Of a stretch of DNA of 64,000 bases, positions 22,371 through 31,656 are shown one piece after another; the stretch's first letter is position 1, and every line of letters begins with the position of its first letter. The notes below the pieces were generated by a model. That model saw nothing but the letters and a program-made list of their open reading frames with translations, made no database searches and was not told the DNA's origin. Source of the DNA: a virus; IMG/VR virus record IMGVR_UViG_3300025141_000042, positions 36,292-100,291 of that record. One strand, 5' to 3'. Position numbers and translations under genes: made by a program.

Positions 22371-22898
22371 TTATTTTTCGCTAAAAGAAGTATTGGTTGC
22401 ATGAAATGAATCGATAATGTCCCTAAACTCATCCATCCCTGACCGATTAGACTTCTTCTTCGTCAACTTCTTAACCAACTCGGAACTGCTCTGCACTTTG
22501 CGGCCGCCGATGGCAAACACCATTTCGATGCCGACTTCATCACACACTTCTCGCTCGCGTTGACATATCGACTCCTCATCGATGGTGCCGCCGTTGGCAA
22601 AATAATCTGGTTCTACTTTTCGCAGAGTGTTCGCAACGGTGCCATCGGCATCATCAGCAACAACAACACGGGCGACTTTCTTGATGCTCTTGAGGAGTTC
22701 AATTCGCTCCTCAAGAGTCATGAAATAGTATCCCTTTTTATCCAAGAGCCACTGGTCAGTATTCAGGATGACCACGACTCGACCATACTTGGCGGCGGCA
22801 CGGATAAGTTGGAGGTGTCCGATGTGAATCGGATCAAACCCCCCACTAATAGCAACCAGTTTATTTTTTCTCTTCTTCTTACCGGTCATTTGGATCAC
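22371..22898 (-). CDS. HIGH-motif nucleotidyltransferase (cytidylyltransferase-like)
   Basis: 175 residues from a GTG overlapping the polymerase stop; ATG at 22889 is an alternative. VAISGGFDPIHIGHLQLIRA holds the HxGH nucleotide-binding motif. A conserved lysine-rich segment LLDKKGYYFMTLEERIELL follows, as in HldE/RfaE-C-type and phage cytidylyltransferases. It would activate a phosphorylated small molecule with CTP or ATP, perhaps for surface sugar, lipid or NAD metabolism. The C-terminal 35 residues are family-unlike. Confidence 0.8.
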   Translation of the reverse strand: MIQMTGKKKRKNKLVAISGGFDPIHIGHLQLIRAAAKYGRVVVILNTDQWLLDKKGYYFMTLEERIELLKSIKKVARVVVADDADGTVANTLRKVEPDYFANGGTIDEESICQREREVCDEVGIEMVFAIGGRKVQSSSELVKKLTKKKSNRSGMDEFRDIIDSFHATNTSFSEK

Positions 22899-25800
22899 CC
22901 AAGGAGTTTGAAATATCTTGTGATACTGCGAGTTGAGAAACCCCAGACCGGATCATAATCCAGTTTTGCCATGTAGGGGTGATTCGTGTGGATCATATCT
23001 CTGCCCTTCTGGATACCCCAGCACTTAATCGCGGCAGACTCACTGTTCTTATCGATTGCCTCAACGAGCCACCAATCCTTACCATGCTTGGTCTTCTTTG
23101 GGATAACTTTCCTGGGTATGAACCACACTACGCCCAGTCCTTCATCGAATTCGCTGATGGGCGGAACAGCAACCTCTTCCAGTCGGCGCTCCACTTCCTT
23201 GGTCATGACCAGATCGAAAGGAAAGAGACCGGTGAGATCAATAAGATTCTCTAGTTTTTCCTCGGCAGTAAAATCTCCTTCTGGAGCGAATTTCTCGATG
23301 TTCTCCTTAAGGTTCTTTTCCTTCCTGGGTCTGTCGCTTGCAATTGCCATCCAAAAGTGTTTCAGACCTGTGAACCTTTCATCCACCAATGCATTCATTG
23401 CCTGTGATCGAACAAGGGCATCAATGCTCTTCTTGTTTACTTTCGAGTATGACATACGCTCATTGAAGAGGAAATCCTCAACCGTCTTGAATGGGCGGTG
23501 CTCAACGATCTCTTTAATTGCTGCATCCCCTAGACCCTTGACACTGGATAGTGGTTGAATCAACGTCTTTCCATCTTCGCTTATCTCCCATGTAAATCCG
23601 CTCGTGTTTATATCGAGTTTCCTAATTCCGAAACCCATGCTTCGGGCAATGTTAATTGCTTTCTCTTTACGTGCTTCCGGTTCTTTGTCTAGGAATGCTG
23701 CCATCCATTCAGATGGGTAATAGTTTAACAACCACGCACATTGAAACGAGAGAATACTGTAACTCAAGGCATGGGACTTATTGAAACCGTACCCGGAAAA
23801 GTATTCGAAATTATCCCACAACTTCTGTGCTTTATCAGCATGGATATCCTTCTCAAGGCATCCAGTGATGAACTTGTCGTGGATCTTCGTCTTTAATTTG
23901 TCTTTCTGGGAACCCTTCTTTGTGAGGATCTTGCGAAGCATATTCCCTTCGTCCAGACTGAGGTCTTTGCCCAAGCGGTGGGCAAGCAATGCAATCTGTT
24001 CTTGAAAGATCATAAACCCGTAAGTCTCTTTCGTAATCTCTTTCACAATCTTGTGTTCGTATTTGATATTATCCGGACTCTTTTTCGCTGAGATGTAATT
24101 CTTGTCAACCTTGGCAGACAAGGGTCCAGGGCGATAGATGCTTGTAATCGCAGACAGGTCAACAATGTTCTTCGGCTTTACCTGCTTGCAGAATCTCTGG
24201 GCGCCTCCTTCTGTGAATTGGAATATGCCTGCCCAGCGACCCTTCTGGAAGACCCCTTTATACACCTTCTGATCATCCAGGTCAATCACGTTCGGATGGA
24301 GATTCTTTTCGTAAAAATCTTTCACATCACTGAAGGATGGATCTGGATTGTTGTGGTGCCTCTTGAGGATGTGCGTGATTGCCGATTCCATCATGCGCAA
24401 AGATGCTAGACCCAGGATATCAAACTTAATAAACCCCATGGGTTCTAGGTGGCGGACATTCTGACCCTCACTCCATGGAGTCTGCTTGACGCCTCCGCTG
24501 TTAATGATGGGCATATGCCTGTCTAAGTTATCGCCAACAACGACGCCGCCGGCATGGCGCGAACAACTGCGGATTTGACCATAGAGTGCATCAATGTCTG
24601 TGGCGGCCGTCGGGTATTTGCGGAAGAAATCCTGCAAAGTCGGACTGTGCTCCTTTACTTCCTCGAAAGTAGGGATATACATGCCAGCAGACATGCCCTT
24701 CGCCTTCTTGGCAAGCGGTGTGGCCTCTTTCATCATTACGCTGGTTACAATGTTCACCTCTTTAAACGGGATCCCTTGCATCTTACTAATGTCTTTAATA
24801 AGGGACTTAAGTTGGAGGGTGTTCCAGTTGGAAATCGGCACAACTTTATCCTCACCCCACTCTTCGATTAGAACCTCTTTGAGAACCATGGGATCCGAAA
24901 CGTCATAATCTATATCAGGGAAACCTGCGTCTTTCTGGTTTCTCGTCATGAACCGCTCGAACAGCAAGTCATACTTAAGAGGATCTACCTGCGTGATCCC
25001 CAGGACATACGCCACCAAGGAACCGGCGGCACTGCCGCGAGCAGGACCGACCAACTGGCGGGAAGAGGCGATATCAGCAATAGCTTTCATCGTCAGAAAG
25101 TATTGTGAAAAATCATTAATATTAATGACCTCCAACTCCTCAGTCAACCTCTCTACATAAACAGACCTCTTATTGAGACCGGCGGATTTAAGTCCCGCAG
25201 TGGCACACTCCACAAGCGCATCGGCCGGGGTCTTGCCCTCGGGTACCACGAAACTTGGTAATCGTACCGTATTATCTGGTAGAAACCTGGATATTCTGAC
25301 ATGGGCAATGTTATGTGTTTCGGCGATAGAGTCGCGTACCAGATTATCATCGTATTCATATCCGCAATCCTTTGAGTAGGACTTATAAGACTCCCACATC
25401 TCATCCCCGTTTTTGGGGTAAAGTTGGTATGCCATCCCATCAATATCTTCTGGGAGTTCTGAGTTTTCAGTCCCTTTTCCAATCCAACCTAATTGTTTGT
25501 AAACTTCTCTTTGCTTCCAGGATTGGGGGTTCGGGTAGTGACTGTCGGCCGTGCTGATCATCTTCAGATCGAACTCTTTTGCTATCTCAATAATGTGCTT
25601 GTTGAGTTGATGCTGCTCGTCGATCCTGTTCCATTGCAATTCCGCATACCATCTGTCTCCGAAGATATCAACCATCTTCGATGTGGTCGTGCGCATGGCG
25701 TCCCTCACTGCGTCAGGACCGCTGTCACGGTTCTCCCAGAAGTCGCCTGCATAGACGCCGCCGAGACATGCGGATGCTGCTATGACCCCACTGTTGTGCT

Positions 25801-26329
25801 CCTGGAGCATATCATAATCTATCCTAGGGAATCGATAATAATTCCCCTCGCGGTAACTCTTGCTGATCAGGGTAAAGATATTATTCAAACCTTCCTGGTT
25901 CTGTGCCAGGAGGATCAAATGGCGCCGCTTATTCAAGATGCTCTTTATTGCTTTCTTGGTTTCCTGCTCATCTTCGACTGTGGCACCAGAGACATCATCA
26001 TCCAACTTTGCTGACTTCTTCTTGCTCGCTGCCTTCTCTTCTTTGATGCGCTCGTACTCTGAGCGCCACTCTTTAATCGAGGGAATGAAGTATGCTTCGA
26101 CTCCAAAAATGGGTTTAAAATCTTTGCCATCTTGCTCCATCTTCTTGGCATGTAGCACCTGGTATGCCAAACCATTCATGTTCCCATGATCGGTGAGTGC
26201 CAAAGCATCCATGCCATTTTCGTAAGCAAAATCCATGTGTGCTTGTGGGTAACCTAGTCCGTCAAAGACGCTAGCAACAGAGTGGGCATGGAGGCCGACG
26301 AAAGGGATGGAGGAGACTTTTCTTTGCAT
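22895..26329 (-). CDS. dnaE: DNA polymerase III alpha subunit-like replicase (family C, DnaE)
   Basis: 1144 residues, similar to the 1160 of E. coli DnaE. The N-terminal PHP domain keeps its metal ligands in FVGLHAHSVASVFDG, ALTDHGNMNGL and FGVEAYF. The palm carries the first catalytic Asp pair in FPDIDYDVSD and the third Asp in IKFDILGLASL. GPARGSAAGSLVAYVLGITQ and RHAGGVVVGDNL also match DnaE. The C-terminal region after residue about 1000 is divergent and has no evident clamp-binding motif. Start has a weak GGAT site. Own sigma70 promoter. Probably the main replicase. Confidence 0.95.
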   Translation of the reverse strand: MQRKVSSIPFVGLHAHSVASVFDGLGYPQAHMDFAYENGMDALALTDHGNMNGLAYQVLHAKKMEQDGKDFKPIFGVEAYFIPSIKEWRSEYERIKEEKAASKKKSAKLDDDVSGATVEDEQETKKAIKSILNKRRHLILLAQNQEGLNNIFTLISKSYREGNYYRFPRIDYDMLQEHNSGVIAASACLGGVYAGDFWENRDSGPDAVRDAMRTTTSKMVDIFGDRWYAELQWNRIDEQHQLNKHIIEIAKEFDLKMISTADSHYPNPQSWKQREVYKQLGWIGKGTENSELPEDIDGMAYQLYPKNGDEMWESYKSYSKDCGYEYDDNLVRDSIAETHNIAHVRISRFLPDNTVRLPSFVVPEGKTPADALVECATAGLKSAGLNKRSVYVERLTEELEVININDFSQYFLTMKAIADIASSRQLVGPARGSAAGSLVAYVLGITQVDPLKYDLLFERFMTRNQKDAGFPDIDYDVSDPMVLKEVLIEEWGEDKVVPISNWNTLQLKSLIKDISKMQGIPFKEVNIVTSVMMKEATPLAKKAKGMSAGMYIPTFEEVKEHSPTLQDFFRKYPTAATDIDALYGQIRSCSRHAGGVVVGDNLDRHMPIINSGGVKQTPWSEGQNVRHLEPMGFIKFDILGLASLRMMESAITHILKRHHNNPDPSFSDVKDFYEKNLHPNVIDLDDQKVYKGVFQKGRWAGIFQFTEGGAQRFCKQVKPKNIVDLSAITSIYRPGPLSAKVDKNYISAKKSPDNIKYEHKIVKEITKETYGFMIFQEQIALLAHRLGKDLSLDEGNMLRKILTKKGSQKDKLKTKIHDKFITGCLEKDIHADKAQKLWDNFEYFSGYGFNKSHALSYSILSFQCAWLLNYYPSEWMAAFLDKEPEARKEKAINIARSMGFGIRKLDINTSGFTWEISEDGKTLIQPLSSVKGLGDAAIKEIVEHRPFKTVEDFLFNERMSYSKVNKKSIDALVRSQAMNALVDERFTGLKHFWMAIASDRPRKEKNLKENIEKFAPEGDFTAEEKLENLIDLTGLFPFDLVMTKEVERRLEEVAVPPISEFDEGLGVVWFIPRKVIPKKTKHGKDWWLVEAIDKNSESAAIKCWGIQKGRDMIHTNHPYMAKLDYDPVWGFSTRSITRYFKLLG

Positions 26330-26359
26330 AGATGATCCGTTCGTTAGAGTTCAGGCAAT

Positions 26360-26388
26360 ATAATAGCAGGTCTTAACAGACATGTCAA
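26360..26388 (-). promoter_or_regulatory. Sigma70-type promoter of dnaE
   Basis: TTGACA at 26388-26383, 17-base spacer, TATTAT at 26365-26360, 31 bases before the ATG. It lies in the 111-base gap after 26441-27175, where no other feature is seen. Confidence 0.8.
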
Positions 26389-26440
26389 GACATTTGTTGT
26401 GTTTTTGTAAGTGCTTGATTTTGCTTAGGTAATCGTCAAC

Positions 26441-27175
26441 TCATCCCAGTTGACGGAAGACCACATCTGGGCGGCCGGACTCATAAGCACCAATTTTGGC
26501 CTTCAGATCATCTGGTATTTCTTCAATAGATTTATATTTCTTCAGTTCATCGGCATATATGCTCGTTCTTGGATCAAAAATATTGACTGCCTCGTATTTC
26601 CAGTCGGAGGGAGCATACTGATCGTTCCATGCCCATGCGTCTGCAACTTTACCAAAACCACTCTTCTTGTAAAAACCGGTTAAGAAACCGTCAAAGTGAT
26701 CTAGTTTCTGACCACCATTGCGAATTGCTGCATCCATCATTTCACGACCGATGCCGCCGATGCCGGAATTGTTGTGGACGCTAACAATATCCCCGTCTTC
26801 TTTGATAGCAAAACCGAGATTGTGTTCCTTCAGTTTGAACAATCTCATGCTTGCCAAATCTTTTTGGGAGTAGGACGTGAGGAAGCCGCCCCTCTTGCCC
26901 GAGTTGAGAGAATCCATGAATCCCTGTGGGTTTTGTTCTTCCCATTCGTCTGCCCTTATCATGCCCAATACAGAATCGTTATCACCGTCTTCACCAATCG
27001 CAAAGACGTTTGCCATCATCTCTTGCTCGGCAGCCATTCTTAGGTAGTCATCCGGCGAACCATTGCCTGGTTCCTGCAATGGCATCTCTTCTTTCTCCAC
27101 AAGAGACTCCGCCAATACGTTCTGTGTGGCCAGTCTCTTATAGTGAGTTCTCCATTTATCCATTATCTGCTTCAT
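26441..27175 (-). CDS. GNAT-like acetyltransferase-fold protein (tentative)
   Basis: 244 residues, AAGGAG before the ATG. About residues 110-180 hold FAIKEDGDIVSVHNNSGIGG, IGREMMDAAIRNGG and LTGFYKKSGFG. The chain order and the FYKKSGF motif resemble the end of GNAT domains, and the LDHFDGFLTGFYKKSGF pattern also occurs in phage proteins of unclear role. The N-terminus is acidic and disordered-looking. Alternative: a virion-carried effector domain. Overlaps 27156-27371 by 20 bases. Confidence 0.5.
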   Translation of the reverse strand: MKQIMDKWRTHYKRLATQNVLAESLVEKEEMPLQEPGNGSPDDYLRMAAEQEMMANVFAIGEDGDNDSVLGMIRADEWEEQNPQGFMDSLNSGKRGGFLTSYSQKDLASMRLFKLKEHNLGFAIKEDGDIVSVHNNSGIGGIGREMMDAAIRNGGQKLDHFDGFLTGFYKKSGFGKVADAWAWNDQYAPSDWKYEAVNIFDPRTSIYADELKKYKSIEEIPDDLKAKIGAYESGRPDVVFRQLG

Positions 27176-27371
27176 CGTATAACTCCTTAATGAACTTGTC
27201 GGCCTCGTCCTTCGTTGGGAAACTGGCCAGTGTTAAGATTGTTGGGTTGTATTTGAACAGTGCCCTGGCAATATAGCATTCGCTATCAAACTTTGGATCG
27301 GAGTATTTCTCCGACCACAGAGCAGCAATCTCAGAATCTAAAAGGTAACAACCATCGTGCAATTTTTTCAC
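27156..27371 (-). CDS. Hypothetical protein, 71 aa (GTG start)
   Basis: GTG at 27371 with AGGAG seven bases upstream. Contains CYLLDSEIAALWSEKYSD and FPTKDEADKFIKELYDE, a small alpha/beta protein. It lies in the replication-region operon. Unknown function. Confidence 0.55.
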   Translation of the reverse strand: MKKLHDGCYLLDSEIAALWSEKYSDPKFDSECYIARALFKYNPTILTLASFPTKDEADKFIKELYDEADNG

Positions 27372-27382
27372 TCTATAACTCC

Positions 27383-27391
27383 TATAAGTAG
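27383..27391 (-). promoter_or_regulatory. CTACTTATA element overlapping a ribosome-binding site
   Basis: Coding strand TTCTACTTATAGGAG, 11 bases before the GTG of 27156-27371. Too close for a normal leader, so either a leaderless start or a chance match. Confidence 0.25.
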
Positions 27392-27393
27392 AA

Positions 27394-28332
27394 TTAAATA
27401 TCTTTTATGTTATCTTTGCCAAACGGATTAAGTTCGTGATACTTTAAGATCATCTTTGGTTTCACCACATATTTTGCATAATCGCTGCCCATATACTTGG
27501 CGTAACCTTCCCAGTTATCTATATTGAAGTATCTCTCGGTCTCCATTACCGTCTGACCATCTAAATTTATATCTCCGAACACCTTCTCAATTGGAAAGTG
27601 CCTTGCACTATACCTCTCTTCCTTTGGGAGTAAATCCCCTTTTACTGTCTTTTCTTTTTCATCGAAATAGGCACCAGGAGCATACACTCCCGTTCCCCCT
27701 CTTATGATCCTTCGAAAGGTTTTCCAGTCTTCAGCATCAAAAGTAAAAGAGAGGTACTCGCCATCTTTCACCGTCTTTCCCTGGTGGGATATGTAAAATT
27801 TCTTCTTGTGGTTGGAAATGGCCTTGCGATGCTTTCTCAAGCTTCTTACACTGTGGACGCCATATGGGAACGAGACATAGTATCTGTCAGGCACCACCCA
27901 CTTGCTTATGATCTTTGAAATAGAGAATGCGCGCATTGATCCGTAAATGATGCTCCATGCCAAACAGTCACGCTTGTCCCGATCCTTCGGGTGAATGGGG
28001 ACGTAGAAGATTGGAATAGTCTTCTCTTGTTCCGAACCAAATGCATACCCATATTTATTCCTCGCTGATGCTGTCCAAACTGGATCAATTATCCAATCCC
28101 CAATTCTATGCCTGATCAGAGACTGCATCTCCTTGTGGCAAACAATCCATATGCTCTCGCATCCTGCCATGGCACATTCATAGACACTTCGCTCTACGGC
28201 CAAGTAATCGTTGCCGACTGGCATGAGAGAATCGTGCCATGGGAAGTTGTAGTCCAGCGGTTGTGATGCAACTGGAATAACTCCTGCCAAGGTAAAGTAT
28301 GTTGTATCATGGATTGGTTTAATCTTTTCCAT
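27394..28332 (-). CDS. NTP-transferase-like (GT-A fold) protein
   Basis: 312 residues. FTLAGVIPVASQPLDYNFPW, then HDSLMPVGNDYLAVERSVYE and GCESIWIVCHKEM follow the order of sugar-nucleotidyltransferases (nucleotide loop, Pro-rich turn, helix, IxIV strand). The usual GxGTRL loop is replaced, so activity is uncertain. C-terminal region is aromatic-rich and unfamiliar. It overlaps 28319-29128 by 14 bases. It may modify a sugar, nucleotide or DNA base; function not known. Confidence 0.55.
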   Translation of the reverse strand: MEKIKPIHDTTYFTLAGVIPVASQPLDYNFPWHDSLMPVGNDYLAVERSVYECAMAGCESIWIVCHKEMQSLIRHRIGDWIIDPVWTASARNKYGYAFGSEQEKTIPIFYVPIHPKDRDKRDCLAWSIIYGSMRAFSISKIISKWVVPDRYYVSFPYGVHSVRSLRKHRKAISNHKKKFYISHQGKTVKDGEYLSFTFDAEDWKTFRRIIRGGTGVYAPGAYFDEKEKTVKGDLLPKEERYSARHFPIEKVFGDINLDGQTVMETERYFNIDNWEGYAKYMGSDYAKYVVKPKMILKYHELNPFGKDNIKDI

Positions 28333-29128
28333 GCAAATATCTTTTCAAGAGAGTGACATACTTCCCTTTTGGACCACCATTATCAAGTTGCTCCAAGAGT
28401 TCGTCTTCATTGTGGGGTTCTACTGGCATATCAAATATCTCACGGTGAACTGTCTCCAATTTTATGGAGAGTCTCTTTGACTGTCCGGTCTTTCGATCAA
28501 CACCGTTCTTCTTTCCTTGGATGCCAGCATTCTTCATTGCGCCTAGAACCTTAAACTTTGCATAGATATCCGAATACTCCATCTCAGACAATTGTGCCTT
28601 GGTTAGATATGAAACAGCAAGGATATCTTTCTTCTTTCTCGGATTTCCGTCGGAACGTGTTGACGGATAAAAATAAATTTCCTCAACAAAAGATTCTGGG
28701 TGGGTAAGAAATTCGACATCGTGAGGAGAACTTTGACGGTCATCAATCCAATCTAGGACTTTGAATCTCTTATCCTTCTCTAGGGTACCTTCCCAACCCT
28801 CCACATTCTTGTCATCGAAAACAACTAAGTCCGAGTAACGAAAGGCAGAATAAGTGGGCCCGCCGGGGAAGACTTTGAGTAAACCGGGTTCTTCAATACG
28901 AATACTTTCGGCAGCGGATGACGTTGGCAGCAAACCAGCAAGAGACATCTGAAAAGAGATCTCTCTCCAAATCTGACTTTTGCTCCTACCTTGTTTATCC
29001 TTCTCGAAAAAAAGAGGGATCCTTGGCATCGTATATACTACTGGAACATTATTACAATATCCATATAGAAGAGATGCCAAGGATCCACCAATTATTATTC
29101 TTTCATACTCATATGTGTGCTTCTTCAT
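28319..29128 (-). CDS. Hypothetical protein with dinucleotide-binding-like N-terminus
   Basis: 269 residues. MKKHTYEYERIIIGGSLASL followed by LYGYCNNVPVVYTMPRI looks like a Rossmann beta-alpha-beta unit with GxxxA and then a second strand, as in FAD/NAD-dependent enzymes. The rest has no motif I recognise. The start overlaps the GroES stop as ATGA. It pairs with 27394-28332 by overlap, suggesting a two-gene function. Confidence 0.5.
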   Translation of the reverse strand: MKKHTYEYERIIIGGSLASLLYGYCNNVPVVYTMPRIPLFFEKDKQGRSKSQIWREISFQMSLAGLLPTSSAAESIRIEEPGLLKVFPGGPTYSAFRYSDLVVFDDKNVEGWEGTLEKDKRFKVLDWIDDRQSSPHDVEFLTHPESFVEEIYFYPSTRSDGNPRKKKDILAVSYLTKAQLSEMEYSDIYAKFKVLGAMKNAGIQGKKNGVDRKTGQSKRLSIKLETVHREIFDMPVEPHNEDELLEQLDNGGPKGKYVTLLKRYLHGKD

Positions 29129-29421
29129 GCATTCTTGGGAGCTGCTCCGTAGAGGACTACATAGTTCTCAGGAACAAGATGAAACTCTTCGCCACGAAGG
29201 CGCATGGGTCTAACCATGGTTTCATCTACAACAACCTCGCAACCCACTCCGAATACCGGAGCGCAGTCCAAAGACCGATCAACAACCCGATAAGTGCCAA
29301 ATACTTCAGCAATCTTGTAATCATCGGGCAAAAGGATATCTGTTTTTGAAATCTTCTCATTGGTTGGTACTTTCTGTAAAAGCAGATGCCGGTTAAAAGG
29401 TTTGTAGTTCGCTGTGGTCAC
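29125..29421 (-). CDS. groES: GroES / gp31-like co-chaperonin
   Basis: 98 residues. YKPFNRHLLLQKVPTNEK is a chaperonin-10 N-terminus. DILLPDDY is a mobile-loop-like segment, ending before VGCEVVVDETMVRPMRLRG and EEFHLVPENYVVLYG, the last two strands of Cpn10. It resembles T4 gp31 in role. It would cap the phage GroEL (13605-15176) or host GroEL. No own promoter; transcribed with 29418-29693 from the sigma70 promoter at 29724. Confidence 0.8.
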   Translation of the reverse strand: MTTANYKPFNRHLLLQKVPTNEKISKTDILLPDDYKIAEVFGTYRVVDRSLDCAPVFGVGCEVVVDETMVRPMRLRGEEFHLVPENYVVLYGAAPKNA

Positions 29422-29693
29422 TCACACACCTGTGTTCTCTCATAGAGGTCAAAGAAATCTCTCATCTGCTCAAGATCTACTTCGCTCTTCATCAAGCGAA
29501 ACGCTTTTACTGCCGCAGAGATCTCTTCCTTGGAGAGCCAACCGTTCTCCACATAGTTCTGCTTTAGATCTCGCTTCTGTTCTTTATATGGTTCCATTTC
29601 TTTCTCTAGTGCTGCAAGAGATTTGATATAATCAACAATCTTCTCTTCTTTTTTCGCACTGTCTTCGACAACCCTCAAGTTACTTTTCGCCAT
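29418..29693 (-). CDS. Hypothetical helical protein, weakly GapR/DUF2312-like
   Basis: 91 residues from MAKSNLRVVEDSAKKEEKIV, AAAGGAG before the ATG. Helical throughout; MEPYKEQKRDLKQNYVENGW then AAVKAFRLMKSEVDLEQMRD resembles the GapR/DUF2312 order (helix, turn, helix ending near DLY), so DNA binding is possible. Low-confidence homology. First gene of the GroES operon. Confidence 0.5.
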   Translation of the reverse strand: MAKSNLRVVEDSAKKEEKIVDYIKSLAALEKEMEPYKEQKRDLKQNYVENGWLSKEEISAAVKAFRLMKSEVDLEQMRDFFDLYERTQVCE

Positions 29694-29723
29694 TTTTTGC
29701 TCCTTTGTGAAGGGTGAGATACG

Positions 29724-29752
29724 ATCATAGCATACTGATATCATCGTGTCAA
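29724..29752 (-). promoter_or_regulatory. Sigma70-type promoter of the GroES operon
   Basis: TTGACA at 29752-29747, 17-base spacer, TATGAT at 29729-29724. It begins just after the RNR gene stop and drives 29418-29693, groES and probably onward to 26441. Confidence 0.8.
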
Positions 29753-29760
29753 GTCCTTTT

Positions 29761-31638
29761 TCACCTTATTTCACATGCGCCGCCGGCACATGCCAATTCT
29801 CCTTGTAAATCAGTATTGTCTTCTGTTTCGCGGATTCGACTCAGGTCAACACGATTCAAATGAGACATCATCTCATAGTAAGTTTCTTCGCTGCACTCTT
29901 CAAACGGTGCCTGTACATAAGAACCGCCATCGTAAGGGAGCACTGAGATTCCATTGTAGTGTCCTCTGTTCTCCCACATCCAGTGACCAACCTCAGACCA
30001 CTCTCCTTGCTTCACCGATATGGTAGCAGAAATGTTGTGCGTGTTCTGACCGGTTCGATGACCAGGTTTAATCCAGTTCTTAGAAAACCACTTGATTCTC
30101 TCCAACAGATCTAGTGATGTCTCGCCCTCACGTATTGTAGCATGCGCAGGGGACTTTTGTGGAACAGAGATTACTGCTGTGTCGTGCGGGCGGAAGTATT
30201 CATCCTCCACCAACTCTGGGTGGTTCTTTGTCAAATACTTGTAGATCGCCTCATCCTTTCCTACTCTGACTCTGCGAATGTAATATTTGCTGTGCCACGC
30301 ATGAATGCCGGAAGAGCACCCCAATGCTAGAGAGGTTGTTCCAGCGGGTTTCACTGTCGTGATACGGGCCGCAGGGTTGATGCCAATCTTTTTCGCAATA
30401 TCCTTATTCTTTTCTTTTGCTGACCTGGCGGCTTTCTTTAAATCCAAATCGCGCATGCGATTGGAAGCAATGCCCGTAAGACTTACGCCTAATAGGGCTT
30501 CTCGCTTCGTGGTTCGCTGCCAGATGGGGCGGAGATAATGGAAGTCTGTATATCCTGCCTGCAAAGTCCCAATAAGAGTGGCGGCACCTATGCGGTCCTC
30601 CAAGTCTTGTTGCCCTTCTATTGTTGAAGCATTAACCTCACACAAATTACAGAACTGGAATGGTCGCAGGGCAATCTCGCAGCACGGATTAGTGCCATAA
30701 TCTTTATCATTGGAAAAATAGATGCCGGGTTCTCCAGAGTTGCTCAACTGGATCTTTTCCCACAATTGAAAGAAGAAGTCTTCATCAACCTTGTGTCGCA
30801 ACAAAACCGCACTATTGTTTGCTCGGCCGCGTTGCGGATTGAGTTCCCACCAGTTCCCGTATTTACACGAGATCATCTCCTCGTCATCCGCAGAAAACAG
30901 AGAGATGAGTGCTGCTCGACGGATTCCGCCAGCAAGTACCGCATCGGCAATATGGCAGACAAGATCGTGTACTTCAATAGAAGTCAATTGATCCCCATCC
31001 TCCTTGTTATTCAAGATGCTCTTAAGTTGACGAACGCAAATCTTCAATGGTTCAGGACCGGGTGCCTTTCCGCCGCTGGTCACCAACAGTGAACCCTTCG
31101 GGCGAATGTCACTAAAGTCAAATTCAACAGTAGAACCACCATGGAAGTAGGACTTCATCAAGATCTTTACAGCATCTGCCCACCCCTCAATGCTATCGCT
31201 AATGAGAAATCGCTTGTTGCGGTTCGGGTTTGGTTTGCGGATTTCTGGCAGTTTCTCAATGTGGTGAGTTTGGACACTATACCCGACTCCTGTTCCACCC
31301 AAGAGGAGGAATAAGATCTCGCTGAATACTCTCCAGTCGTCAACCGGGGCATACGCACAGTTATACACTCGATTGGGAGAGATCTCAATCGGCTTTCCGC
31401 CAAATTGTAGAGATCGCATTGAAGGCAAAACTTTCTTTTCATAAACATACTTATATGCTTGCTCGATATCTTGCTCTAGATCGGGATATTTCTTAAGGTG
31501 CATCTCTTTGTTCCTGGTTACCAACTCTTCCCAGGTCTCGCGCCTATCTTTCTCTTCTAAAAACCTTGCATATTTCATATACACCGTAATATCACTCAAA
31601 ATCTCGCTCGACATCTCCATCTTGCCTTCATCATACAT
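29761..31638 (-). CDS. nrdJ: Class II adenosylcobalamin-dependent ribonucleotide reductase
   Basis: 625 residues, AAGGAG before ATG. LPSMRSLQFGGKPIE and VYNCAYAPVDDWR match the N-terminal barrel, where the first Cys takes part in redox. The catalytic finger region reads NPCCEIALRPFQFCNLCEVN. GVSLTGI and PAGTTSLALGCSSGIH are substrate-loop segments. The C-terminus ends CAGGACEIR, the mobile Cys pair. No separate beta subunit is needed; the enzyme reduces ribonucleotides under any oxygen level but needs coenzyme B12 from the host or environment. Confidence 0.9.
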   Translation of the reverse strand: MYDEGKMEMSSEILSDITVYMKYARFLEEKDRRETWEELVTRNKEMHLKKYPDLEQDIEQAYKYVYEKKVLPSMRSLQFGGKPIEISPNRVYNCAYAPVDDWRVFSEILFLLLGGTGVGYSVQTHHIEKLPEIRKPNPNRNKRFLISDSIEGWADAVKILMKSYFHGGSTVEFDFSDIRPKGSLLVTSGGKAPGPEPLKICVRQLKSILNNKEDGDQLTSIEVHDLVCHIADAVLAGGIRRAALISLFSADDEEMISCKYGNWWELNPQRGRANNSAVLLRHKVDEDFFFQLWEKIQLSNSGEPGIYFSNDKDYGTNPCCEIALRPFQFCNLCEVNASTIEGQQDLEDRIGAATLIGTLQAGYTDFHYLRPIWQRTTKREALLGVSLTGIASNRMRDLDLKKAARSAKEKNKDIAKKIGINPAARITTVKPAGTTSLALGCSSGIHAWHSKYYIRRVRVGKDEAIYKYLTKNHPELVEDEYFRPHDTAVISVPQKSPAHATIREGETSLDLLERIKWFSKNWIKPGHRTGQNTHNISATISVKQGEWSEVGHWMWENRGHYNGISVLPYDGGSYVQAPFEECSEETYYEMMSHLNRVDLSRIRETEDNTDLQGELACAGGACEIR

Positions 31639-31656
31639 TGCTCTCTCTCCTTCTTG

